Of a stretch of 29,465 nucleotides of DNA, positions 1 through 7,276 are shown in pieces; position 1 is the stretch's first letter, and each line of letters begins with the position of its first letter. Under the pieces are notes generated by a model, which saw only the letters and a program-made list of their open reading frames with translations, searched no databases and was not told the DNA's origin. This DNA comes from CAYSLU01 sp964431965 (lineage in GTDB: Bacteria > Verrucomicrobiota > Kiritimatiellia > CAIKKV01 > CAYSLU01): positions 1 through 29,465 of the forward strand of contig CAYSLU010000070.1 of NCBI GenBank assembly GCA_964431965.1, in the 5' to 3' direction. Both the position numbers and the translations under genes were made by a program.

Positions 1-1
1 C

Positions 2-154
2 CGCGAGTTCTTCCGCGACAAGCCCGAGAAGTTCGACCTGCGCGATCCGGGCAAGGTCTTCATGGCGGAGTACGCCAAGTTCATCGCGCACAAGAACGAG
101 AAGCTCGGCAGCGCCGGACAGCTCGACGCCGTCCGCGCGATCCTCGGGAAGTAG
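2..154 (+). CDS. C-terminal end of a probable class II fructose-bisphosphate aldolase (partial)
   Basis: The last 50 codons of a gene that starts upstream of the window, ending in TAG. The visible tail has a KPEKFDLRDPGKVF stretch followed by a basic helix and a G-S-AG element near the end. This resembles the C-terminus of class II fructose-bisphosphate aldolases of the cyanobacterial/Calvin type, where 'KPEKFDPR...' and a final 'FG.AG' are common. Those enzymes are zinc-dependent and cleave or form fructose 1,6-bisphosphate in the cytoplasm. No catalytic residues are in the window, so the assignment rests only on this tail. An intrinsic terminator follows about 30 bases after the stop, so the gene ends a transcription unit. 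Confidence 0.5.
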   Translation, partial: REFFRDKPEKFDLRDPGKVFMAEYAKFIAHKNEKLGSAGQLDAVRAILGK

Positions 155-182
155 AGCCGGCCCGCGCCGGGAGGATCACCAG

Positions 183-215
183 GCGCCCCGCCCCGTGGCG
201 GGGCGCTTTTCTTTT
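183..215 (+). terminator. Rho-independent terminator after the aldolase-like gene
   Basis: A perfect 10-bp GC stem (183-192 with 197-206), a 4-base loop and then TTTTCTTTT at 207-215. This is a textbook intrinsic terminator. It separates the upstream gene from the radical SAM operon. Confidence 0.9.
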
Positions 216-229
216 CCGGGCGTCAATCG

Positions 230-258
230 TTGACAGGGCGCCGGCCGTCGCTCATTCT
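230..258 (+). promoter_or_regulatory. Candidate promoter of the radical SAM operon, possibly giving a near-leaderless mRNA
   Basis: A perfect -35 box TTGACA (230-235) is followed after 17 bases by CATTCT (253-258), a weak -10 (3 of 6 matches). A start site 6-8 bases downstream would fall at about 265, only a few bases before the GTG at 269. No Shine-Dalgarno sequence is visible before that GTG, which fits a leaderless or very short leader. The TTG that opens the longer reading frame is the first part of this -35 box. Confidence 0.4.
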
Positions 259-268
259 GACCCCATCC

Positions 269-1729
269 GTGAAGATCCTGCTCGTCATGCCGGATGCCCA
301 CATGCACAAGCTGATTGTGGGCGCGCACGTCCGGTCGATGCGCGAGGCCCCCCTCAGCCTCACCACGCTGGCCGCGCTGGTCCCCGATCCGGACGTGGAG
401 TGGAAGATCGTCGACGGGAGCGTCGACCCGATCCCGATGGACGAGCCGGCCGACCTGGTGGGAATCAGCGTCATCACGGGCAACGCCCGACCGGCCTACC
501 GCCTGGCGGACCACTACCGCCGGCGCGGCATCGCCGTCGTGCTGGGCGGCGTGCACGTGACCATCCTGCCCGGCGAGGCGGCCCGGCACGCGGACGCCAT
601 CGTGATCGGCATGGCCGAGCGCACCTGGCCCCGGCTCATCGACGATTTCCGCCACGGCCGCCTGGCCCGCGTGTACCGGGACCCCGCCCCGCCGGCCGAG
701 TGGCTCGAAGGGGTCCCTCCGCCGCGGCGCGACCTGCAGCGCATGTCCGGCTACATGATGCCCAACACCGTGCACGCCACGCGGGGATGCCGGCGCGTGT
801 GCGATTTCTGCGCCGTGCCCGCCGTGTGGCCCCACTACCTGAAGCGGCCGGTCGCGGACGTGGTGCGCGATATCCGGGCGACCCGCGGCCGCTATTTCTG
901 CTTCAACGACGTCAGCCTGCTGGATGACGTCGAGTACTCGAAGGAGCTGCTGACCGCCCTGATCCCGCTCCGCCGCAAGTGGGGCGGGCTCGCCACGGTC
1001 GACGTCGCCCGGCAGCCCGAGCTGCTCGACCTGCTCCGGCGGAGCGGATGCGTGTACCTGCTGCTGGGCTTCGAGTCGGTCAACCAGTCCAATCTGCTCG
1101 GCATCCACAAGGGGTTCAACAAGGCGGAGCAGTACCGGACGGTCATGCAGACGCTGCACGCGTACGGAATCTCCGTGCAGGGCTGCTTCGTGTTCGGGCT
1201 GGATCAGGACGACACCTCCGTCTTCGCCTCGACCGTGCAGCAGGTCCTCGATCTGAAAGTCGACATCCCCCGCTACTCCATCTACACGCCCTACCCCGGC
1301 ACCACCCTGTTCAAGCGGTTGCTCGCCGAAAACCGGATCCTGAGCTTCAACTGGGACGACTACGACACGATGCACGTGGTGTATCAGCCCGCGCTCATGA
1401 CGCCCCGGCAGCTGTACGACGGCTTCAAGTGGGCCTACCGGGAGACGTTCCGAATCCCCCATGTCGTGCGCCGGGTCGCCGGCTTCCGGATCAACTCGAT
1501 GGTCAACTTCGTCGGCAACCTGACCTACCGGATCTTCGTCCGGCGGCTCTACAGCGAGCCGCGCTACGCCACGCCTTACTCGATCCACGACCCGGGCTGC
1601 CCCCCGATCCCGACGGAGTCCGACGCCCCGGACGCCACAGGCTTCCAGACGGAAGGCCCGCCGGTACCGGCGGAAGCAACAGCAGGAGGCGCGACATGCA
1701 GAGGAACGGTAGTCTCGCGGGATGGGTGA
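269..1729 (+). CDS. B12-binding-type radical SAM protein (BchE/HpnP-like)
   Basis: A 486-residue protein from GTG at 269. Residues 1-130 look like a Rossmann-type cobalamin-binding domain: an opening VKILLVMPDAH strand, then VVLGGVHVTILP, then an HADAIVIGMAE segment that matches the 'HADAVVIGEGE' motif of this family. The radical SAM CX3CX2C motif is C174, C178 and C181 (GCRRVCDFC), followed by a TIM-barrel core with GFESVNQSN and PYPGTTLF motifs. Known members use a [4Fe-4S] cluster, SAM and often cobalamin for methylation, ring closure or rearrangement at unreactive carbons. The substrate here is unknown. The longer frame from TTG at 230 is less likely because that TTG lies in a -35 box. 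The C-terminal tail of about 40 residues is low-complexity and overlaps the next gene by 34 bp. It is the first gene of the operon. Confidence 0.85.
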   Translation: MKILLVMPDAHMHKLIVGAHVRSMREAPLSLTTLAALVPDPDVEWKIVDGSVDPIPMDEPADLVGISVITGNARPAYRLADHYRRRGIAVVLGGVHVTILPGEAARHADAIVIGMAERTWPRLIDDFRHGRLARVYRDPAPPAEWLEGVPPPRRDLQRMSGYMMPNTVHATRGCRRVCDFCAVPAVWPHYLKRPVADVVRDIRATRGRYFCFNDVSLLDDVEYSKELLTALIPLRRKWGGLATVDVARQPELLDLLRRSGCVYLLLGFESVNQSNLLGIHKGFNKAEQYRTVMQTLHAYGISVQGCFVFGLDQDDTSVFASTVQQVLDLKVDIPRYSIYTPYPGTTLFKRLLAENRILSFNWDDYDTMHVVYQPALMTPRQLYDGFKWAYRETFRIPHVVRRVAGFRINSMVNFVGNLTYRIFVRRLYSEPRYATPYSIHDPGCPPIPTESDAPDATGFQTEGPPVPAEATAGGATCRGTVVSRDG

Positions 1730-2268
1730 CGGCGTGTCTCGTGTTCGCCATGGCCCCGGCCGTCCCGGCGCAGAATCGCGAGCCGGACCATCAGGCGCTC
1801 CGCCAGCTGCTGGCGGGCATGCAAAAGGCCATCAACTCGAACGACCTGAAGTCCCTGGAGCCGTTCCTGGCGCGCGAGTTCGTCTTCACGGGCGTGGATC
1901 AGACGCTCGTGACGAACGCCGCGGGGATGGCGGTCTACTTCGGGCGCATGGTTCGCCCCGACGCCCCCGTGGCCCGCGTGGAAATGGTGCCGCAGGCCGG
2001 CGCCCTGACGCGGTTTGTCGGGCCGGACGCCGGGTATTGCTTCGGCACGTCGCTGGACACGTACACGCTGAAGGACGGGCGCAAGTTTCGAATTCCGAGC
2101 CGCTGGACAGCGGTCGTCGTGCGGGAGGGCGGCGCGTGGAAAGCGGCCGCGATTCACCTCGGGGTCAACTTCCTCGACAACCCCGTCCTGACCGCTCGCT
2201 CGCTGTCGGTCTGGCGGCGAATCGGCATCGCCCTGCACCTCGCCGAACCCCCGTACGAGCGCCCGTAG
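1696..2268 (+). CDS. Secreted NTF2/SnoaL-like (DUF4440-type) protein
   Basis: 190 residues from ATG at 1696, with a strong Shine-Dalgarno AGGAGG at 1684-1689. The N-terminus is a Sec signal peptide: basic MQRNGS, then a hydrophobic segment ending in a PAVPAQ cleavage-like site at about residue 25. The mature part starts with a helix (HQALRQLLAGMQKAINSNDL) and continues with FTGVDQ, a mixed alpha/beta region and a closing strand WKAAAIHLGVNF. This is typical of the NTF2-like cone fold. Such proteins bind small hydrophobic ligands or act as simple isomerases or cyclases, and some have no known activity. It overlaps the radical SAM gene and sits inside the operon, so it may bind a pathway product outside the cytoplasm. 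The fold call is moderate and the function is unknown. Confidence 0.65.
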   Translation: MQRNGSLAGWVTACLVFAMAPAVPAQNREPDHQALRQLLAGMQKAINSNDLKSLEPFLAREFVFTGVDQTLVTNAAGMAVYFGRMVRPDAPVARVEMVPQAGALTRFVGPDAGYCFGTSLDTYTLKDGRKFRIPSRWTAVVVREGGAWKAAAIHLGVNFLDNPVLTARSLSVWRRIGIALHLAEPPYERP

Positions 2269-2289
2269 GATCGGTCCCTCGAAACCGAG

Positions 2290-3129
2290 ATGAGAAACAT
2301 CCCTCACGGTCCGCGGCGGGACGTCACGAGCTTCCGGAAGATTGCGGTCGGGTCCTGGCGGCATCCGCGGGACCCGAGCGCCTACGCCGGGCTCGATCTG
2401 GCGGCCGCGCCGGCCGAGGAGTTCATCCGAGGCGTGACGGGCGCGGCGCCCGTCACGCTGACCGCCTACGTCGTCAAGATCCTGGGGCACTGCCTGGAGC
2501 GGCAGCCCGAGCTGAACACGGTGCTCCTGCGCGACGCGTTCTACCCGCGCTCGGAGGTCAGCGTGTTCGTATCGGTGCTCACGCGCGAGCTCGGTCAGAT
2601 GGACCTCTCGGGGTTCGTACTGCGCGGGGTGCCGGCGCTGTCGCTGCCCGAGGTGGCGGCCCGCTGCGACGAGGAGACGCGCCGGATCCGGCGCGGGGAT
2701 GATCCCGCGGCCGGGCGAATCTGCCGGCGCATGCGCTCGATGCCGCCGCTCCTGCTCCGCCCCTTCTTCCGCCTGATGGAGTTCATCCAGTACACGCTCA
2801 ACCTGGCGCCCGCCGGCCTGCGCATCCCCCGGGACCGCTTCGGCTCGGTGGTCGTGACCGACGTCGGCGCGCTCGGGCTGAACAGCGCGCTCGTGCCGCT
2901 CGCCGCCTTCTCGCGCTGCCCGTTCGTCGTATGCATCGGCCGGCCGCACGAGGCGCCCGCCGTCGAAGCGGGACGGGTCGTGGCGCGCACGCAGCTCACC
3001 GTCACGTTCACCATGGACCACCGGCACATCGACGGCGCCCATGGCGCGGCCATGATGAAGCACTTCCAGGACGTCTTCGAGAACCCGACCCGGCACGCCG
3101 CCGTCTTCGAGGGGGCCCCCGCGCCGTGA
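2290..3129 (+). CDS. Stand-alone E2-type (2-oxoacid dehydrogenase/CAT fold) acyltransferase
   Basis: 279 residues. The C-terminal half carries the signature of the catalytic domain of dihydrolipoamide acyltransferases: D243-H244-R245-H246-I247-D248-G249, equivalent to DHRxxDG with catalytic His. It is preceded by SVVVTDVGALG, which corresponds to the 'TNxGxxG' strand. The N-terminal part has LTAYVVKILGHCLERQPELNTV, like the 'KA...AL...P.lN' helix of E2. No lipoyl domain and no E1-binding domain are present, and there is no E1 or E3 gene nearby. It is therefore not part of an ordinary 2-oxoacid dehydrogenase complex and more probably transfers an acyl group from CoA to a small acceptor, as chloramphenicol acetyltransferase does. 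The Shine-Dalgarno sequence is weak. The stop overlaps the next start (GTGA). Confidence 0.75.
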   Translation: MRNIPHGPRRDVTSFRKIAVGSWRHPRDPSAYAGLDLAAAPAEEFIRGVTGAAPVTLTAYVVKILGHCLERQPELNTVLLRDAFYPRSEVSVFVSVLTRELGQMDLSGFVLRGVPALSLPEVAARCDEETRRIRRGDDPAAGRICRRMRSMPPLLLRPFFRLMEFIQYTLNLAPAGLRIPRDRFGSVVVTDVGALGLNSALVPLAAFSRCPFVVCIGRPHEAPAVEAGRVVARTQLTVTFTMDHRHIDGAHGAAMMKHFQDVFENPTRHAAVFEGAPAP

Positions 3130-4130
3130 TCTGCGACGTGCACGTCCACCTGGCCGGAACGCATGAGGCGGGCAGCGGCAACTACATCGGCCCGGCCCTC
3201 CGGCGGCAGTTCCTCTTCCGCCTCTTCGCGGCCCGGCTCGGGATTCGCGCCGACGCCGGATCGGCCGCCGCCGACGAGCGAATCCGGCGCACGGTGCTGG
3301 GCTGGCTGGACCGCAGCACGATCGACCGGGCCGTGCTCCTCGCGTTCGACGGGGCCTATCGCCGGGACGGCTCCCCGGACATGGCGCGAACCCAGCTGAT
3401 CGTCGGCAACGACTTCGTGGCGGCAGCGGCGGCGCGAAGCCCGAAGGCGCTCTTCGGCGCAAGCGTCCATCCGTACCGGAGGGACGCCCTGAGCGAGCTC
3501 GAGCGCGTCATCGAGCGGGGCGCGTGCCTGGTGAAGTGGATCCCCGCGGCGCAGGGCATCCGCGTGGACGACCCGGACTGCATCCCCTTCTACCGGCTGA
3601 TGGCCGCCCGCGGCATCCCGCTGCTCTGCCATACCGGGCGCGAGCACACGCTGCCCGTGGCGGACGACGCCGCGGACGACCCGTCCGCCCTGGAGCTCGC
3701 GCTCGACCAGGGCGTCGTCGTCATCGCCGCCCACTGCGGCGCGCCGCTCAATCGCCGCGAGCCCGGATTCGTCGCCGGCTGGGAGCGCATGGCCCGCCGC
3801 CACGAGCGGTTCTACGGCGACCTGGCCGCCTTCGCCGTGCCGGCGCGCACGCGCCTGCTCGGCCGCCTGACGGCCGATGGCGCCCTCTGCCGCAAGCTCG
3901 TCTACGGCTCCGACTTTCCCGCCCTCCCGGTGCCGATCAGCTACCTGTTCCGCGTTTCGCCGCGCCAGGCGCTTCGGATCCTCTGCACGGCAAACCCCTT
4001 CGACCAGCCGCACCGGATCCTCCGGGCGCTCGGCGTTCCCGACGCCGTGTTCGGGCGCGCCGCGCAGCTCCTCCCGATCGGGCCGGCGGCGGGCAGTCTT
4101 CAGCCGGGAGCCATTCCATGCCGCACGTAA
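3126..4130 (+). CDS. Amidohydrolase-2 family TIM-barrel protein
   Basis: 334 residues from GTG at 3126, overlapping the previous stop by 4 bp. It opens with CDVHVHLAG, the metal-binding HxH motif (H6, H8). Further likely active-site elements are GASVHPYRRD, CLVKWIPAAQG, LLCHTGREH, VIAAHCGAP and the terminal metal-ligand Asp in VYGSDFPALP. This order matches the amidohydrolase-2 family (Pfam PF04909), which includes decarboxylases and hydrolases acting on aromatic or lactone substrates. A longer frame continues upstream without a stop, but translational coupling and the HxH position fix the start at 3126. The reaction in this pathway could be decarboxylation or hydrolysis of an intermediate, which is inference. 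Confidence 0.8.
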   Translation: MICDVHVHLAGTHEAGSGNYIGPALRRQFLFRLFAARLGIRADAGSAAADERIRRTVLGWLDRSTIDRAVLLAFDGAYRRDGSPDMARTQLIVGNDFVAAAAARSPKALFGASVHPYRRDALSELERVIERGACLVKWIPAAQGIRVDDPDCIPFYRLMAARGIPLLCHTGREHTLPVADDAADDPSALELALDQGVVVIAAHCGAPLNRREPGFVAGWERMARRHERFYGDLAAFAVPARTRLLGRLTADGALCRKLVYGSDFPALPVPISYLFRVSPRQALRILCTANPFDQPHRILRALGVPDAVFGRAAQLLPIGPAAGSLQPGAIPCRT

Positions 4131-5452
4131 CCTTCATCTATCCGTGCGTCGGTCGCTTCCCGCGCACGAAGTACGTCCGCTCGTGGCAAATGCAGCCTCT
4201 GTCGATCGGCATCCTCGCCGCCGCCACGCCCCGCGAGTGGGACCGGTGCTTCTTCGACGACCGGATCGAGGCGATCGACTTCGATCGGCCGACGGACCTC
4301 GCCGCGATCTCGGTGGAGACCTACACGGCGCGGCGGGCCTACCAGATCGCCGCCGAGTACCGCCGGCGTGGCGTGCGCGTGGTCATGGGCGGCTACCACG
4401 CCACGGCGTGCCCGCAGGAGGCGCTGGAGCACGCGGACGCGGTCTGTGTCGGCGAAGGCGAGCCCGTCTGGGCCGCCATCCTCCGCGCGGCCGCCGAGGG
4501 CTCGCTCGCCGGCGTCTACACCGCCCCCCGGAGCGAGGCGCTGGCCCGTGTGACGCCCGATCGATCGATCTTCGCGGGCAAGCGCTACTTTCCGCTGGCG
4601 CTGGTCGAGTCGGGCCGGGGCTGCCGCTTCCGCTGCAGCTTCTGCGCGGTCGCGGCCTTCCACCAGTCAACCTACCGGCGCCGGCCCATCCCGGAGATCG
4701 TCGCGGAAATCGCCGCGCTGCGCGAGAAGGTCGTGTTCTTCGTGGACGACAACATCGTGGGCGACCCGGGCGGCGCCAAGGAGCTGTTCCGGGCGCTGGC
4801 GCCCCTGGGCATCCAGTGGATCAGCCAGGCCAGCATCGACATCGTCCGCGACGCGGAGCTGCTGGACCTGGCGGCCGCGAGCGGGTGCCGGGGCCTGCTC
4901 GTCGGATTCGAGTCGCTCGAGCGCGGCAACCTCTCCTCCGTCGGCAAGCAGGTGAACCTGGCCGCCGACTACGCGGCCGCCATCGCCGCGCTCCGGGCGC
5001 GCGGCATCCTCATCTACGGGACCTTCATGTTCGGGCTGGGGCGGGACACCGCGGACACCATCCGCGATGCCGTGCGCTTCGCGCGCCGGCAGAAGCTCTT
5101 CCTCGCCGCCTTTGCCCACCTCGTCCCCTTCCCCGGCACGCCGCTCTACGCCAGCCTGGCGGAAGCCGGCCGGCTCGTCCACGAGCGCTGGTGGCTGAGC
5201 GACGCGTTCCGGTTCGGCGACGCGCCGTTTCGCCCGGAGGCGATCAGCACCGAGGGGCTGGTCGCCGGATGCCACGCGGCCCGAAAGTCGTTCTACTCGC
5301 TCCCGTCCATCCTGGAGCGCGGCCTCGACCGCCGGGCCAACGCGCGAACCCCCTCCACCGTCTGGCTGTTCTGGGTCTCGAACCTGCTGCTGCGGCGGGA
5401 GATCGACGGCAAGAGGGGCCTGCCGCTGGGGCTCCGGGATGGCACGCCGTGA
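4118..5452 (+). CDS. Second B12-binding-type radical SAM protein
   Basis: 444 residues from ATG at 4118, with GGGAG at 4106-4110. It overlaps the amidohydrolase end by 13 bp. The N-terminal cobalamin-type domain has VRVVMGGYHATACPQE and HADAVCVGEGEPVW. The radical SAM motif is C169, C173 and C176 (GCRFRCSFC). The TIM-barrel follows, with FFVDDNIVGDP, GFESLERGN and PFPGTPLYASL elements that are characteristic of the BchE-like class. It is clearly a relative of the first gene of the operon but only distantly similar, so it probably acts on a different position or step. No transmembrane segments are evident. The stop overlaps the next start as GTGA. Confidence 0.87.
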   Translation: MPHVTFIYPCVGRFPRTKYVRSWQMQPLSIGILAAATPREWDRCFFDDRIEAIDFDRPTDLAAISVETYTARRAYQIAAEYRRRGVRVVMGGYHATACPQEALEHADAVCVGEGEPVWAAILRAAAEGSLAGVYTAPRSEALARVTPDRSIFAGKRYFPLALVESGRGCRFRCSFCAVAAFHQSTYRRRPIPEIVAEIAALREKVVFFVDDNIVGDPGGAKELFRALAPLGIQWISQASIDIVRDAELLDLAAASGCRGLLVGFESLERGNLSSVGKQVNLAADYAAAIAALRARGILIYGTFMFGLGRDTADTIRDAVRFARRQKLFLAAFAHLVPFPGTPLYASLAEAGRLVHERWWLSDAFRFGDAPFRPEAISTEGLVAGCHAARKSFYSLPSILERGLDRRANARTPSTVWLFWVSNLLLRREIDGKRGLPLGLRDGTP

Positions 5453-6570
5453 GCGCCGCCCGCCCCGTCGAGTTCGGCCTGGCCGGGCCCCGCGATGAGG
5501 CGGCGCTGAAGGAGCTGCTGGCGGAGAGCCCGATCCCGGGCCGCATCCGGATGTCCTTCCGCCGGGAGCCGGACTTCTTCGGCGCGCTGGCGGTCTCCGG
5601 CGCCCACACCGACGTGATCCTGGCGCGCGATCGGGCAACAGGCGCTCCAGCCGGCCTCGGGCTCCGCTCCGTCAAGCCGGCTTTCGTCAACGGGCGCCGC
5701 ACCGACCTGGGCTACTTGAGCGGGCTGCGGCTCCGCCCGGAGTACCGCGGCGGCCTGGCCCTGTCGCGCGGATACCGATTCCTGCGGACGCTTCACCGCG
5801 ATGGATGCCCCGCCCTGTACCTGACGACCATCATGGGCGGAAACGATGCGGCGCAAGCGGTCCTGACATCCGCGCGCGGCGGCCTGCCGCGCTACGCGGA
5901 GCTGGGCCGGCTGTCGTGCTTCGCCATCGGCTCCCGGCAGCGCGCCGATGCCCCCGCCGATCCCGGGCTGCTCATCCGGCCGGCCGCCGCGGATGACGCG
6001 CCCGCCATCGCCTCCTTCCTGGAGCAGGAGGGGCCGCGGCGGCAGTTCTTTCCGGCCTACTCGGAGGCGGAGATCCGCTCCGGCAGCGGGCTCCTCCGCG
6101 GCCTGCGCATCGGCGACATCCTCCTGGCCCGGCGCGGCAGCCGGATCGACGGCACCGCCGCCCTGTGGGACCAGTCCTCCTTCCGGCAGAGCCGGATCGA
6201 GGGGTACTCGCCCGCGATGCGCCTGCTGCTGACCTTCCACAACGCCGCCGCCCGCCTGACCGGGCTGCCCGTCCTGCCGCCGCCGGGCGCCCGCGTGAAC
6301 GCCGTCCAGCTCGCGCTGGCCTGCGTCCGCGGTGACGATGTCGCCACGTTCGCCGCGCTCCTCGCCGACGCCATCCGCCGGCTGCGCGAGCGGGACGCCG
6401 TCCTGTTCGCCGCGCTGCACGAGCGCGACCCCCTGGCCCCGGCCCTGCGGCGCCTCCGGCATCACCCGGAGCACAGCCGCCTTTACGCGGTGTGCTGGGA
6501 GGACGGCGAGGAGGCGCTGGCCGGCCTGGATCCCGCCCGCGTCCCCTACCTCGAGCTGGGGTCGCTGTGA
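5449..6570 (+). CDS. GNAT-like acyltransferase, probably two GNAT-type halves
   Basis: 373 residues from GTG at 5449, overlapping the previous stop by 4 bp. Residues 1-140 look like a GNAT acetyl-CoA-binding domain: LGYLSGLRLRPEYRGGLALSRGY at 88-108 contains an R-x-x-G-G-L-A version of the CoA pyrophosphate loop, followed by LYLTTIMGGNDAA. A second acetyltransferase-like start (LLIRPAAADDAPAIASFLEQ) begins near residue 170, which suggests a tandem or pseudo-repeat arrangement. The second half lacks an obvious CoA loop and may be structural. Members of this fold acylate amines or hydroxyls. The substrate is unknown. The tight coupling to the radical SAM gene and to the following GNAT-like and GH3 genes argues for one pathway. 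Confidence 0.65.
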   Translation: MSAARPVEFGLAGPRDEAALKELLAESPIPGRIRMSFRREPDFFGALAVSGAHTDVILARDRATGAPAGLGLRSVKPAFVNGRRTDLGYLSGLRLRPEYRGGLALSRGYRFLRTLHRDGCPALYLTTIMGGNDAAQAVLTSARGGLPRYAELGRLSCFAIGSRQRADAPADPGLLIRPAAADDAPAIASFLEQEGPRRQFFPAYSEAEIRSGSGLLRGLRIGDILLARRGSRIDGTAALWDQSSFRQSRIEGYSPAMRLLLTFHNAAARLTGLPVLPPPGARVNAVQLALACVRGDDVATFAALLADAIRRLRERDAVLFAALHERDPLAPALRRLRHHPEHSRLYAVCWEDGEEALAGLDPARVPYLELGSL

Positions 6571-6571
6571 C

Positions 6572-7276
6572 ATGAGCATCACCTCACGCATCGCGGAGAT
6601 CGGCGGCCTCCCGGCCGGGACGCTGGACGATATGTTCGCCCTGATGCGCGCGCACTATCGCAACGTCGGCCGCGCGGCCTTCGAGCGCGATCTGGCCGCC
6701 AAGGACCGGGCCATTCTCCTCTTCGACGACGGGCGCCTGTGCGGCTTCTCGACGCAGGTCCTGTTCGAGCACGACTTCAGGGGCGAGGCCGTCCGCGTCG
6801 TCTTCTCGGGCGACACCATCGTCGATCAGGCCCACTGGAAGTCCCTCGCGCTGCCGATCGCGTGGGGGCGCATGATGCTCGGGCTGCTGCGCGAGGCGCC
6901 CGACACGCCGCTCTACTGGCTGCTGACCTCGAAAGGCTTCCGGACCTACCGGTTCCTGCCGGTCTTCTTCCGGGAGTTCGTGCCCCGCGGCGACCGGGAG
7001 GCGCCGGCGCGCGAGCGGGAGCTGCTGCGCCACCTGGCCGCGGCGCGGTTCGGCCCGCGGTTCGACCCCGGGACCGGCATCCTGGCCGCCCGGCCCGAGG
7101 ACCAGCATCTGCGCGCCGACCTGGCCGTCATCCCCGAGTCGCGCCGGTCCGATCCGCACGTCGCCTTCTTCGAGCGGGCGAACCCGGGCCACGCGCGCGG
7201 CGACGAGCTGGTCTGCCTGTGCCGCTTCGAGGAAGCGAACCTGACCGACTTCATCCTGCAGAGGCTTCGCCCGTGA
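6572..7276 (+). CDS. Small GNAT-like protein of unknown function
   Basis: 234 residues from ATG at 6572, two bases after the upstream stop. The N-terminus (helix, then AILLFDDGRLCGFSTQV) reads like the first strands of a GNAT fold. It is followed by VVFSGDTIVDQAHW and a LYWLLTSKGFRTYRFLP segment. I think I have seen this combination in uncharacterised bacterial proteins, but I cannot assign a named family. No classical RxxGxG/A CoA loop is visible. Its 3' end overlaps the GH3 start by 4 bp, so it is probably translated together with the GH3 enzyme and may act on the same substrate. There is no signal peptide or membrane segment. Confidence 0.55.
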   Translation: MSITSRIAEIGGLPAGTLDDMFALMRAHYRNVGRAAFERDLAAKDRAILLFDDGRLCGFSTQVLFEHDFRGEAVRVVFSGDTIVDQAHWKSLALPIAWGRMMLGLLREAPDTPLYWLLTSKGFRTYRFLPVFFREFVPRGDREAPARERELLRHLAAARFGPRFDPGTGILAARPEDQHLRADLAVIPESRRSDPHVAFFERANPGHARGDELVCLCRFEEANLTDFILQRLRP

